Source of the DNA: Verrucomicrobia bacterium UBA3750
Lineage (GTDB): Bacteria; Verrucomicrobiota; Kiritimatiellia; RFP12; UBA1067
Assembly (NCBI GenBank): GCA_002371755.1
Contig: DFGM01000039.1
Coordinates: 1-16,942, forward strand
Direction of reading: 5' to 3'
Length of the DNA stretch: 16,942 nt
Under the pieces are notes generated by a model. It did no database searches, had not been told where the DNA came from, and saw only the letters and a list, made by a program, of their open reading frames with translations. Positions 1 through 7,773 of the stretch are shown piece by piece (positions within the stretch are counted from its first letter, which is position 1; every line of letters starts with the position of its first letter). Position numbers and translations under genes: made by a program.

Positions 1-663
1 CATGCCGTCGACCTTTCGCTGCGCACGCCCGAGCAGGAGAAGGCGCACAGGGAGGCGGACGCATTGCGCGCGACGATCAAGCGGGTTTTCGGCGTCGATC
101 TCGACGCGCCGTCCTCCACAAACGACATGTCCGCCGCGCTGCTGACGCTGACAAACAATCCGGCAAAGGCCGAATGGTTCCCGCTCGAGAAGCCCTTTGC
201 CGGATGCACCGAGCGCAGGGCGGACATGGGAGTCCGCATGCTGTTCATCCCGATGACGTCGTTCGCCATACGCCGTGCCTTCGACGGCCATGTCGGAGAG
301 GAGGAACTGAAGGCCGAGTCAAAGAAGATACTGGATGCGCTTGAGCAGAAGTTCGGGGAGAAGATTCCAGAGTACGATGTCGACGCGAAGGAGGCGGAGA
401 AGGGCGATTCGCCGGATGATGTGCCGCCTGCGTTTGGCGATCTAAGGGCGATGCTTCAGCTCGTGCGCACCGACGATTTCTTCAAAGGCGGAGTCGGCGA
501 CATCAGCATTGGAATCAAGTATGCGCCGCCGTCATACGTGAAACGCAACGGGATGTATGAAGTCGCGCTGCGCGGCGCGGTTGTTGTGGAAATGGTCCAG
601 TCGCCGATTCTGGCGCAGACGAAGAAGCGCAGCGACAAGTCCGGACGGAAGGGAGATCGTTGA
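1..663 (+). CDS. Secreted-type protein of unknown function, 5' end outside the window (paralogue of the next gene)
   Basis: The reading frame is open from base 1 to the TGA at 661-663, so the gene begins upstream of the window; the TTG at 64 is not a convincing start. About 220 residues are visible. They align along their whole length with the C-terminal half of the next gene product. Shared elements include an E-Q-x-K-A-H helix running into a (V/I)FG(V/I)D(L/F)DA motif, an A-R/I-RRA(F/Y) segment, a helix ending in (F/Y)GE(K/R)IP, a P-x-FGD(L/S)RA(M/L)L motif, and a final RRGAVV/RGAVVVE strand ending in QSP(I/M). The tail is basic. No known family, catalytic motif or metal site was recognised. 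The stop codon overlaps the start region of the following paralogue, so the two are probably co-transcribed. Export is inferred only from the signal peptide of the paralogue. Confidence 0.8.
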   Translation, partial: HAVDLSLRTPEQEKAHREADALRATIKRVFGVDLDAPSSTNDMSAALLTLTNNPAKAEWFPLEKPFAGCTERRADMGVRMLFIPMTSFAIRRAFDGHVGEEELKAESKKILDALEQKFGEKIPEYDVDAKEAEKGDSPDDVPPAFGDLRAMLQLVRTDDFFKGGVGDISIGIKYAPPSYVKRNGMYEVALRGAVVVEMVQSPILAQTKKRSDKSGRKGDR

Positions 664-665
664 AA

Positions 666-1988
666 ATGAAGAACAGCATGATGTTGATTTGCGCAGTTTC
701 GCTCGGCATATCGCTTTGCGCCGGAGTTTCTGCATCCGCCGCGGATGAACCTGCCTTCACCGTCGACTCTCCGTTCGACCTGACTTTGGGGTCCACGAAC
801 TACGCGGTTCGGCTCGGCAAGTCCGTGCAATCCAATACAAGCGCAGTGTACGATCCTGAGACAAAGGTGACGACGACTAACTGGAGCGCGTACGGATTCG
901 TCAGTTTGTTCAAGCCTTACCATGGAGTGAAATCAGTGCATCTCGGTTTCAAGGGCGAGGAGCGCCGGCTTGATTCGTACAGTTTTTCGATCGGAGGAAA
1001 AAAGCGCGGCAGCGGCGGCACGCTGACCGTCGATGAATGCAGAAAGGTCATGAAGGAGATCGCGGACGACATCTCGAAGCGCTTTGGGGTGAAGATGGAG
1101 GCGAGCAAGTACGACGGTGAGCTTTCCGATGAAGAGATCGACAAGCGCATCGAACAGATGACAAAGGGCGATTCGAAAAGACATCAGACGATCTCTACCA
1201 GCTTCAGCCACATCAACGGCTTCGGTGAGCGCGATGGCGTTGGCGTAGGGTATTCCGTCTCGGGAATGGTTGACAGGAAGAGAATGTGCTCTGTCCATGT
1301 TCGTGTCTATACCTCGTTTGTCCCATGTGCAAAGGAAACTGTGTCGGTCGCCACCTCGTCAATAGCGGGACTTGTCTCTCAGGAGGAGCAGATGAAGGCG
1401 CATGCGGAGGCCAAGCGCTTGAGGGAAGCGCTTGGAAAGCTTTTCGGAATAGACTTCGACGCAACGGAGGAAAAGAAAGGGCAAAAAGGCGATTCGTCCG
1501 AGTGGCCGCCGAAGAACGAATGGAAGCCTATGGAGCATCCAGTTGCGGGGCTTGTCGAATGCAAGCCGAACAGCGGCACGACGAGCTTCTTCCAGGTGCC
1601 GATCGTGAACTTCGTCGCACGTCGCGCGTATCCTGGCGATGTCGAGGAAGCGGAACTTCAGCGCCTGGCAAAGGATGTACTCGGCTGCCTTGAGACGGCG
1701 TATGGCGAGCGGATACCCGTCGCGGACACGGCTGAGGGCCGTGCGCAGCTTGCAGAGGTGCTGGGCACGGGCGTTCCGACGTTCGGCGACTCGCGCGCGC
1801 TTCTCGGGCTGGACAAGGTGCAGACGTTCGTCGGCAAGCTCGGCGATCTCGCCATCGACATCTCATACGCCCTGCCGCGCTACGAGAGGCGCGGCGAAGA
1901 CTACCGGCTCGTCCGTCGCGGCGCAGTCGTCCTCACGATCCTTCAGTCGCCGATGATCACGCCCGGCAAGACGCTCCCTTCGAAATAA
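666..1988 (+). CDS. Secreted two-module protein of unknown function
   Basis: The product is 440 residues from ATG 666. That start is preferred over TTG 660 because GGAG at 652-655 is well spaced from it and because a clean signal peptide follows (basic MKN, hydrophobic core, likely cleavage after ASA near residue 25). The mature protein seems to hold two related modules, roughly residues 75-220 and 285-435. Each has beta-rich stretches around a long amphipathic helix ending in (R/Y)FG or YGE (DECRKVMKEIADDISKRFG; AELQRLAKDVLGCLETAYGE). Each closes with a Tyr-containing strand and an alternating hydrophobic strand. The C-terminal half is clearly homologous to the preceding gene product. There is no recognisable enzyme motif and no C-terminal anchor. 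A periplasmic or surface location is inferred. It is probably co-expressed with the upstream paralogue, whose stop codon lies 3 bases before this start. Confidence 0.8.
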   Translation: MKNSMMLICAVSLGISLCAGVSASAADEPAFTVDSPFDLTLGSTNYAVRLGKSVQSNTSAVYDPETKVTTTNWSAYGFVSLFKPYHGVKSVHLGFKGEERRLDSYSFSIGGKKRGSGGTLTVDECRKVMKEIADDISKRFGVKMEASKYDGELSDEEIDKRIEQMTKGDSKRHQTISTSFSHINGFGERDGVGVGYSVSGMVDRKRMCSVHVRVYTSFVPCAKETVSVATSSIAGLVSQEEQMKAHAEAKRLREALGKLFGIDFDATEEKKGQKGDSSEWPPKNEWKPMEHPVAGLVECKPNSGTTSFFQVPIVNFVARRAYPGDVEEAELQRLAKDVLGCLETAYGERIPVADTAEGRAQLAEVLGTGVPTFGDSRALLGLDKVQTFVGKLGDLAIDISYALPRYERRGEDYRLVRRGAVVLTILQSPMITPGKTLPSK

Positions 1989-2003
1989 GCGCCATCCATA
2001 GCG

Positions 2004-2032
2004 TAGGCACGAAACCGCAAATATGGTATAAT
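2004..2032 (+). promoter_or_regulatory. Promoter of the EF-G2-like gene, predicted to give a leaderless mRNA
   Basis: A perfect TATAAT at 2027-2032 is preceded by TGG (extended -10, TGn). A 17-base spacer separates it from TAGGCA at 2004-2009, which matches TTGACA at four of six positions. Counting from the -10 box, transcription should start near 2039, while the ATG is at 2040. No Shine-Dalgarno sequence can exist on such a transcript. Confidence 0.75.
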
Positions 2033-2039
2033 ATGCGCC

Positions 2040-4124
2040 ATGACCTCTGAATTATCGAAATTGCGCAATATCGGCATCGTGGCCCATATCGATGCCGGGA
2101 AGACCACCACCACCGAGCGCATACTTTTCTATACGGGCAAGATACACAAGCACGGCGATGTGCATGACGGCAACACCACCACCGACTTCATGGTGCAGGA
2201 GCGCGAACGCGGCATCACCATACAATCAGCCGCAATCTCATGCCAATGGAATCTCTCCGGCGAGAAATACGACATCAACATCATAGACACGCCTGGACAC
2301 GTGGACTTCACGATGGAAGTGGAGCGTTCCCTGCGCGTCCTCGACGGCGCGGTTTGCGTATTTTGCGCCGTGGGCGGGGTGCAGCCGCAGTCCGAAACGG
2401 TCTGGCGCCAGGCAGACCGCTACAACGTGCCGCGCCTCGCGTTCATCAACAAGATGGACCGCATGGGCGCCGATTTCGCGCGGGTGGTCGAAGAGATGCG
2501 CAACAAGCTCAAGGCGAACGCGGTGCCGATTGAACTGCCTATAGGGAAGGAAGAGGGCTTCAAAGGCGTAGTCGACCTCCTTTCGATGAAGGGAATCGTC
2601 TATGACGAGGCATCCGAAGGCAAGAACTTCACCGTCGGCGAAATCCCGCCGGAATTGAAGGACGAGGCGGAGCTTGCACGCGCGGAGCTGGCCGAAAAGG
2701 TGGCCGATCTCGACGAAGGTGTGATGGAAGCGTACCTCGAAAAGGGAGAACTTTCAACCGAAGAACTGCTTCCCGCGATACGCCGGCTGGTCGTGGCGGG
2801 CAAGATGGTGCCGGTATTGTGCGGCACGTCGCTGCGCGACAAGGGCGTTCAGCCGCTCCTTGACGCGATTTGCGCGTTTCTCCCCTCGCCAGACGATAGA
2901 CCCCCTGTGGCCGCAACCGACCTCAAGAGCGGCGAACAGGTCACGCGCAAACAGAACGCGAGCGAACTTCTCACCTCGCTCGTCTTCAAGATTTCCACCG
3001 ATCCCTACGTGGGCAGGCTCTTTTTCGTGCGTGTCTACGGCGGCGTGCTCAAGAAAGGCTCCAACGCCTACAATCCACGCACGAAGAAGCGCGAGCGCAT
3101 CATGAAAATCGTGCGGCTCTTCGCCGACGCCCAGCAGGAGACGGATGAACTCAGGGCCGGCGACATAGGCGCCGTGGTGGGGCTCAAGGAGTGCACCACT
3201 GGCGATACGCTCTGCTCGGAAATGAAGCCTTGCTACCTCGAGCGCATAACCGCGCCGCAGCCCGTGATGTTCATGGCAATCGAGCCCAAGTCCAGCGCGG
3301 ACAAGGATAAACTCGTCGACTCCATGAAGGCTCTTGCCGCCGAAGATCCGACCTGCCAGTTCCGGGAGGATGAAGAGACGGGCCAGACCATCCTCTCCGG
3401 CATGGGCGAACTCCACCTGGAAATCCTTGTAGACCGCCTGAAACGCGAGTTCAAATGCGCTGCAAACACCGGCAAGCCCATGGTCAGCTACGCGGAAACG
3501 GTCACGAAGAGTGCGAAATCGACGTTTATGTTCGACCGCGAACTTGGCGGCAAACGCCATGCCGTGGAGCTTGCGATCGCCATCACGCCCCTTGAACGCG
3601 GCGCCGGACGCAAGGTGGAACTCTCGCGCGAGTTCCGCAATATCGTGCCGGACAAGCATCTCCAGGAATGCGTGGAACAGGGTCTTGCCGACGGCATAGC
3701 GACAGGCGTGCTCGCGCGCTTCCCAATGACGGATATTGCCGTCGAATGCACCGGCGCGACGATAGTCGATCCCGAAGTCTCGGACGAAGTGGCGTTCCGT
3801 TCGGCCGCGATGATGGGTTTCCGCGAAGCGGCAGAAGCCGCCGCCCCGGAGTTTCTCGAGCCCATAATGAAACTGGAAATCACCACGCCTCCCGAATCCG
3901 TGGGTGAAGTGCTGGGCGACCTCAACTCCCGCCGCGGCACCGTGCTCGACATGGAACAGAGATCCGACATGCAAATCGTCCACGCCCGAGTCCCGCTTGC
4001 CAAACTCTTCGGCTACTCCACGGCGATACGCTCGCTCACGAAGGGCCGCGCTTCCTACTCCATGGAGCCGGATATGTTCGAGCTCGCGCCAAAGGCTGTC
4101 CGCGAAGAAATCCTTGCGAGGTAA
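2040..4124 (+). CDS. EF-G family GTPase, EF-G2 (spdEFG2/mtEFG2) type, probable ribosome-recycling factor
   Basis: The product is 694 residues with a full EF-G architecture: G domain (1 to about 290), domain II (about 305-400), III (405-478), IV (481-603) and V (605-690). All GTPase motifs are intact: AHIDAGKT 15-22, RGIT with Thr60, DTPGH 83-87 and NKMD 137-140. Domain IV is not that of a canonical translocase. The usual GRGQYG(H) stretch is replaced by DRELGGKRHAVEL (499-511), and the tip loop that normally carries Y-H-x-V-D-S-S reads GATIVDPEVSDE (572-583) without the conserved His. From memory, DxxDGxTxTDFM-QERERGITIQSAA, VWRQAD and the D-R-x-L-G-x-KRH segment match mitochondrial EF-G2 and the spirochaete paralogue known to act with RRF in splitting ribosomes. 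The gene stands alone between two promoters and is not in a str operon. Family membership is very secure; the EF-G2 subtype is likely, and an ordinary fusA is the alternative. Confidence 0.9.
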   Translation: MTSELSKLRNIGIVAHIDAGKTTTTERILFYTGKIHKHGDVHDGNTTTDFMVQERERGITIQSAAISCQWNLSGEKYDINIIDTPGHVDFTMEVERSLRVLDGAVCVFCAVGGVQPQSETVWRQADRYNVPRLAFINKMDRMGADFARVVEEMRNKLKANAVPIELPIGKEEGFKGVVDLLSMKGIVYDEASEGKNFTVGEIPPELKDEAELARAELAEKVADLDEGVMEAYLEKGELSTEELLPAIRRLVVAGKMVPVLCGTSLRDKGVQPLLDAICAFLPSPDDRPPVAATDLKSGEQVTRKQNASELLTSLVFKISTDPYVGRLFFVRVYGGVLKKGSNAYNPRTKKRERIMKIVRLFADAQQETDELRAGDIGAVVGLKECTTGDTLCSEMKPCYLERITAPQPVMFMAIEPKSSADKDKLVDSMKALAAEDPTCQFREDEETGQTILSGMGELHLEILVDRLKREFKCAANTGKPMVSYAETVTKSAKSTFMFDRELGGKRHAVELAIAITPLERGAGRKVELSREFRNIVPDKHLQECVEQGLADGIATGVLARFPMTDIAVECTGATIVDPEVSDEVAFRSAAMMGFREAAEAAAPEFLEPIMKLEITTPPESVGEVLGDLNSRRGTVLDMEQRSDMQIVHARVPLAKLFGYSTAIRSLTKGRASYSMEPDMFELAPKAVREEILAR

Positions 4125-4153
4125 TGGACACGCAAGGCGGTTTTTGGTAAAAT
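4125..4153 (+). promoter_or_regulatory. Promoter of the rubredoxin operon
   Basis: TGGACA at 4125-4130 (five of six to TTGACA) begins directly after the EF-G stop codon. It is followed by a 17-base spacer ending in TTGG and then TAAAAT at 4148-4153, with TGG just before the -10 box. The predicted start near 4160 gives a 35-base leader carrying AAGGA at 4182-4186, eight bases before the rubredoxin ATG. Confidence 0.75.
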
Positions 4154-4194
4154 AGCATCAACGCTCCCACAATCCACAAGAAAGGAAAACTGCA

Positions 4195-4329
4195 ATGAAA
4201 TACGCATGCAAGGTTTGCGGATACGTCTACGACCCCGCAGAGAACAATGGCGTCGCTTTCGAGGATTTGCCCGATGATTGGGTGTGCCCTCTTTGCGGCG
4301 TGGGCAAAGACCAGTTCGAGGCTGTCTAA
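4195..4329 (+). CDS. Rubredoxin, short-loop type
   Basis: This 44-residue protein is a one-iron electron carrier of the cytoplasm. Two CxxC knuckles (Cys5/Cys8 and Cys31/Cys34) would bind the Fe(SCys)4 centre. The family signatures CGY(V/I)YDP, F-x-DLP-x-DWVCP(L/V)C and the final FE-x-V are all present. It is shorter than the usual 52-54 residues because the loop after YDPAE is trimmed, as in the known 45-residue Desulfovibrio desulfuricans rubredoxin. The ATG has a good ribosome site (AAGGA). The next gene ends in a second, nearly identical short-loop rubredoxin domain. In anaerobes such carriers feed flavodiiron proteins, rubrerythrins or superoxide reductases; none of these is encoded nearby, so the partner is unknown. 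Confidence 0.95.
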   Translation: MKYACKVCGYVYDPAENNGVAFEDLPDDWVCPLCGVGKDQFEAV

Positions 4330-4359
4330 GCCTCGTTCAAGCCGGGAAAGGACGCAATA

Positions 4360-5007
4360 ATGGACGCAAGCGCGTTTTTCAAGATAGGCTACGGGCTCTA
4401 TCTCGTCACGACACGGGATGGAGCCGGGCGCGACAATGGCATGATTTGCAACACCGTGGTCCAGGCAACGGCCACGCCTGCAAGAATCACCGTAATCATA
4501 AACAAACAGAACTACACGCACGAGACGGTCAAAGAGACTGGCCTCATGAACGTGTGCGTCCTTTCCCGGTCCGCTCCATTCTCCCTCTTCAAACGCTTTG
4601 GCTTCCAGTCGGGACGCGATGCCGACAAGTTTGAGGGGATGGAGAAGATTCGCGCTGCGAACTCTCTCGCCATCGTCGGTGCCGACGTCGCCAACGCGGT
4701 ATTTGCGCTGAAGGTAGCCTCATACGTCGATTTGGGCACGCACGGGCTTTTCGTGTGCGATGTTCTCGAGGCGCAGACCATGTCTGACGAGCCTACGATG
4801 ACATACGACTACTATCACGAGAACGTGAAGCCGAAACCGGAAGCGCAGAAGCCCGCATCCGCCGGCGAGCCCAAGAAGTGGGTGTGCGTGATATGCGGCT
4901 ATATCTACGACCCTGCCGAGAACGGAGGCGTGGCATTCGAGGATTTGCCTGCGGATTGGACGTGCCCGTGGTGCAAACATCCCAAAACCGACTTCAAACC
5001 GCTGTAA
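4360..5007 (+). CDS. hrb: Flavin reductase-rubredoxin fusion (high-molecular-weight rubredoxin, Hrb-like)
   Basis: The product is 215 residues. Residues 1 to about 155 form a flavin-reductase-like FMN-binding split-barrel domain (FFKIGYGLYLVTT..., NTVVQATATPARITVIINKQNYTHE, FSLFKRFGFQSGRD, LGTHGLFVCDVLEA). A linker rich in Lys, Pro and Ala (157-172) leads to a C-terminal rubredoxin domain with Cys176/Cys179 and Cys202/Cys205. This is the layout of Moorella Hrb, an NAD(P)H-dependent flavoprotein that passes electrons to a flavodiiron protein for O2 or NO reduction. A similar cytoplasmic redox role is inferred. The gene starts 30 bases after the rubredoxin gene, with AAAGGA (4347-4352) seven bases before the ATG. 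Its rubredoxin domain is almost the same as the free rubredoxin, pointing to a local duplication. Its stop codon overlaps the start of the TolC-like gene (TAATG). Confidence 0.9.
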   Translation: MDASAFFKIGYGLYLVTTRDGAGRDNGMICNTVVQATATPARITVIINKQNYTHETVKETGLMNVCVLSRSAPFSLFKRFGFQSGRDADKFEGMEKIRAANSLAIVGADVANAVFALKVASYVDLGTHGLFVCDVLEAQTMSDEPTMTYDYYHENVKPKPEAQKPASAGEPKKWVCVICGYIYDPAENGGVAFEDLPADWTCPWCKHPKTDFKPL

Positions 5008-6395
5008 TGAAGGCGTATGGCGCGATAGTTTCGCTTGTTCTGGCGCTGGCGGCCGGATGCAACGTGATGCGCGAGGCGCGCATCGCCCAGAAAGGCGTAG
5101 AGGGTAAAGCCGCAGGCGAAGCTTCAGCCTCAAAGTCGTGCCCGGATCTCGGCGGCAACCTGGAGACCCTGGTCGCATTCGCGCTGGAAAACCGTCCATC
5201 CATGGCATCTGCGCGCATAGCGGTGGAAGATTCGCGCCTCGCCTTGAAGGAAATCGCATCAAACGCACCGTTGGCGAGCCGCACTCCGTGGAACGCCGTT
5301 GATGCGAGCGCCAGTATCGGGCATTCTGAATCGTCCACACCGGCACACTTCAAGGATATGAAGTCGAAAACGGATGGTTCGGCTTCGGCCTCGCTTTCCA
5401 TTGACGTGCTTTTGTGGGACTTCGGGCGCAACGATGCCGATTATCGCGCCCAGGCCGAGAGGGTGCTTGCGGCGGAGCTCGACCTCGTGCGCACGGGATA
5501 CGCCGTCTTCAACGAGGTGGCCTCGGCATACTTTTCGCGTCTTCAGGAAGAGGCGCTTCTCGCCGTCGCCTTCACCAACGAAACCATGCGCGCAGAGCAT
5601 TTGAAACGCGCCGAGGAGATGCTGGATGCAGGCGAAGCCCAGAAACTCGACGTTTTGCGCGCCAAACTCGATCTTGCCGAAGCGGAGGAGACTATCGTCG
5701 CAGCGTCCAATTCGCTTGTCGCCGCCGAGGCGAGGCTCGCCAACGCCCTCGGACTTGAGGCTTCCTGCCGCAAGAATATCGTAGCGAAACCAGTCTCGCT
5801 GGATCAGACCTTCAGGGCGTTTGACGATACCGAGTTCCTTTCGGAGGAAATGTACGCTTTCGCGCGCACCAATGCCCCTGCGATGCAAATCGCCCGTGCG
5901 AGACTGCGCGCCGCGTCTTTCGCCGTGGATAGAGCCGTTTCGGACCTGATGCCGTCCGTTTCCGCATCGTTCGGCCTCAACTGGGGCGATCCTTTGTGGT
6001 ATTGGCGCTGGGGAGTGAGTGCCGCTCAGTCGCTGTTCACCGGCTTCAAAAAAACGACAGCCGTGGAGCGGGCCGTCGCGGCCATGGATAGCGCCGCCGC
6101 GGAAGTGGATGCCGCCGAGCTCGACCTTTCGCTCAACATCGAAATCGCGATAAACGAACGAGACAACGCACGCGAGGCCGTTGCTACCGCTCTCGCATCC
6201 GTCCATACCGCACAGGAAAACTTCGAAACCGTGCGCGGTCAGTTCCTGGTGGGCGATGCCTCGCGCGTGGATTTCACCGATGCGGCGGCCGATTACGTCA
6301 CCGCTTTGGCCAACTACATAAAGGCTTTCTATCGCGGTCAGATTGCCGAAGCCAAGCTTTTCGAACTTGGAGGGGTGGAGCCCGTATACGAATGA
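5007..6395 (+). CDS. TolC-family outer membrane efflux lipoprotein
   Basis: The product is 462 residues from ATG 5007, which overlaps the preceding TAA by one base and so suggests translational coupling. An upstream extension into the previous gene is rejected because the signal sequence begins here: a hydrophobic stretch ends in LALAAGC, so Cys18 is a probable lipidation site. The mature part shows the two TolC/OEP repeats. Each has a NRP/TNAP start, a long Ala/Glu-rich helix, a beta-strand pair (SASASLSIDVLLWDFG about 125-140; SVSASFGLNWGDPLWYWRWGVSAAQSLFTGF about 317-347) and another long helix (AENFETVRGQFLVGDASRVDFTDA, about 402-426). Members form trimeric outer-membrane channels for efflux or type I secretion. 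No membrane-fusion protein or inner-membrane pump is present here, so substrate and partners are unknown. Confidence 0.9.
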   Translation: MKAYGAIVSLVLALAAGCNVMREARIAQKGVEGKAAGEASASKSCPDLGGNLETLVAFALENRPSMASARIAVEDSRLALKEIASNAPLASRTPWNAVDASASIGHSESSTPAHFKDMKSKTDGSASASLSIDVLLWDFGRNDADYRAQAERVLAAELDLVRTGYAVFNEVASAYFSRLQEEALLAVAFTNETMRAEHLKRAEEMLDAGEAQKLDVLRAKLDLAEAEETIVAASNSLVAAEARLANALGLEASCRKNIVAKPVSLDQTFRAFDDTEFLSEEMYAFARTNAPAMQIARARLRAASFAVDRAVSDLMPSVSASFGLNWGDPLWYWRWGVSAAQSLFTGFKKTTAVERAVAAMDSAAAEVDAAELDLSLNIEIAINERDNAREAVATALASVHTAQENFETVRGQFLVGDASRVDFTDAAADYVTALANYIKAFYRGQIAEAKLFELGGVEPVYE

Positions 6396-6414
6396 CGGCC
6401 GCTTGGTTCTTGAG

Positions 6415-7746
6415 ATGAACGATATCACGCTTGAAGAAAAGTCGGCGGCTTCCACGCTCTCCGACATGGAGATTTTCATCTTCCCTGAGCTCATGTTTTC
6501 CCTGGTGCTCGCCAACATTCTTTCCCCGCGACTGTGGAAATGGCGCGAGCTCGAATGGTTCCAAGGTATACGCGATATGCGGCCTAAAAAGCGCCTTCAG
6601 CGCCTAAGGCAGCATATTATGGATAATTACACCTTCAACCTCGACCTCGAAACATGGGGCCTTACCACACAAGAGCGCGAGTTGAGGCGTTTTGCGCCGT
6701 TTCTCAGTCCGGACGAAATTGCAAGCTCCAACGCGCTCTTCGGCTATCAGGGCGACGTCTACTACTATGATATAGACATACGCCGGCATTTCGGTCTGGA
6801 TAAGTACACAAGCGATACCATTCCCTATTGGAAGACCGAGACGGTAGAGGCGATGGACGCGTTCCGGCGTCAGCCCGGGCGCCAGGTCGGTGCCGGCGAA
6901 TGCGTTTCTCTGGCCGCGCTCTATGCCGCCGCCGCATTTGTCGTGTGCGGCCTCCCGCTGGAGAGCATCTACTTGATGGCCACACCGCTCCATTCGCAGA
7001 ACTTCCTTGATGTGGATACCGGCATCCTCACGAACAATCGCCGCCTCGTCACAAAGGCCATGTGGGCAAACGGCACTGTCATTTCGCAGCAGGCGAGAAG
7101 AGCGCTCGAACACGAACGCGTCACCATCGTGAGCCACGCTACCGGCTGGATCCACCTCCTTTATCCGAAAGCCACCATCTCCCCTGCCGCATACGACGAT
7201 TTCTCGCGCAAACTCAAGGACTTCCTCGTGCCGCCGGAAGGTGCCGCCGATACGCGGCTCGTGGTTCCGCGCCTGCCAGACCCGGCGAGAGTGGAGTTTA
7301 CGCACGAGGAAGAGCCGCTCAACCTGACTACGGAGATGTCGCGCGACGATATCGCGGCTCGGCTCAAGGCCATTCGCACCACCAACCGCGCCGCCGCCCT
7401 CGCCCCATACGCCGCACATTCCCTGGGCGAGACGGAATCCGCCCCGTTTGTGAAAGCCGCTTTGGAGCGCTGCCCAGTCAGTAAAGTCGCCACGCTCGAC
7501 GAAATAGCTGCCATGGATAGCGAATCCATCTACGACGGCCCCTCGCGCTGCGCCTCCCCGGATGAGGCTTGGAACTACCGCACAGGCGATGGCCTCGAAA
7601 AGTGCCTGCTCGCCGCCAATGCACTATCCATATCGCATGGCACGATAGAGATAACTGACGGGATTGCCACGCTTAAGACAGAAAATGCGCAAATATGCGC
7701 TTTCCCCACCCGAAAAGAGCCAAAGGATAGGGTGCTGAAATGGTGA
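6415..7746 (+). CDS. Uncharacterised protein with transglutaminase/cysteine-protease-like core
   Basis: From ATG 6415 the product is 443 residues, 19 bases downstream of the TolC-like gene. TTG 6403 is in frame and also possible; the ribosome site is weak in either case. No signal peptide is seen. After a hydrophobic, aromatic N-terminal part (DMEIFIFPELMFSLVLANILSPRLWKW), the middle region carries GAGECVSLAALYAAAAFVVCGLP with Cys163 at the head of a helix. Then come PLHSQNFLDVDTG with His193 and Asp199/Asp201, and ILTNNRR. This Cys/His/Asp order and spacing is that of the transglutaminase-like fold, so a cysteine peptidase or acyltransferase activity is possible. The last 140 residues are poorly conserved in look. 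I do not recognise a named family. Placement suggests co-expression with the upstream envelope and redox genes, but no functional link can be shown. Confidence 0.75.
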   Translation: MNDITLEEKSAASTLSDMEIFIFPELMFSLVLANILSPRLWKWRELEWFQGIRDMRPKKRLQRLRQHIMDNYTFNLDLETWGLTTQERELRRFAPFLSPDEIASSNALFGYQGDVYYYDIDIRRHFGLDKYTSDTIPYWKTETVEAMDAFRRQPGRQVGAGECVSLAALYAAAAFVVCGLPLESIYLMATPLHSQNFLDVDTGILTNNRRLVTKAMWANGTVISQQARRALEHERVTIVSHATGWIHLLYPKATISPAAYDDFSRKLKDFLVPPEGAADTRLVVPRLPDPARVEFTHEEEPLNLTTEMSRDDIAARLKAIRTTNRAAALAPYAAHSLGETESAPFVKAALERCPVSKVATLDEIAAMDSESIYDGPSRCASPDEAWNYRTGDGLEKCLLAANALSISHGTIEITDGIATLKTENAQICAFPTRKEPKDRVLKW

Positions 7747-7773
7747 AAGAGAGACGACAGCAGTCGACAGCAT

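Noticed and set aside
2754..3983. A 409-codon minus-strand open frame.
   Set aside because: It lies wholly inside the EF-G2-like gene, is rich in His/Arg/Gly as expected for an antisense shadow of GC-rich coding DNA, and matches no family.
6343..6414. TTG start at 6343 for the transglutaminase-like protein.
   Set aside because: It would overlap the TolC-like gene by 53 bases, has no ribosome site, and the added residues read like the out-of-frame end of that gene.
5259..6518. A 419-codon minus-strand open frame.
   Set aside because: It is antisense to the TolC-like gene and the start of the next gene; the plus strand has clear family motifs.
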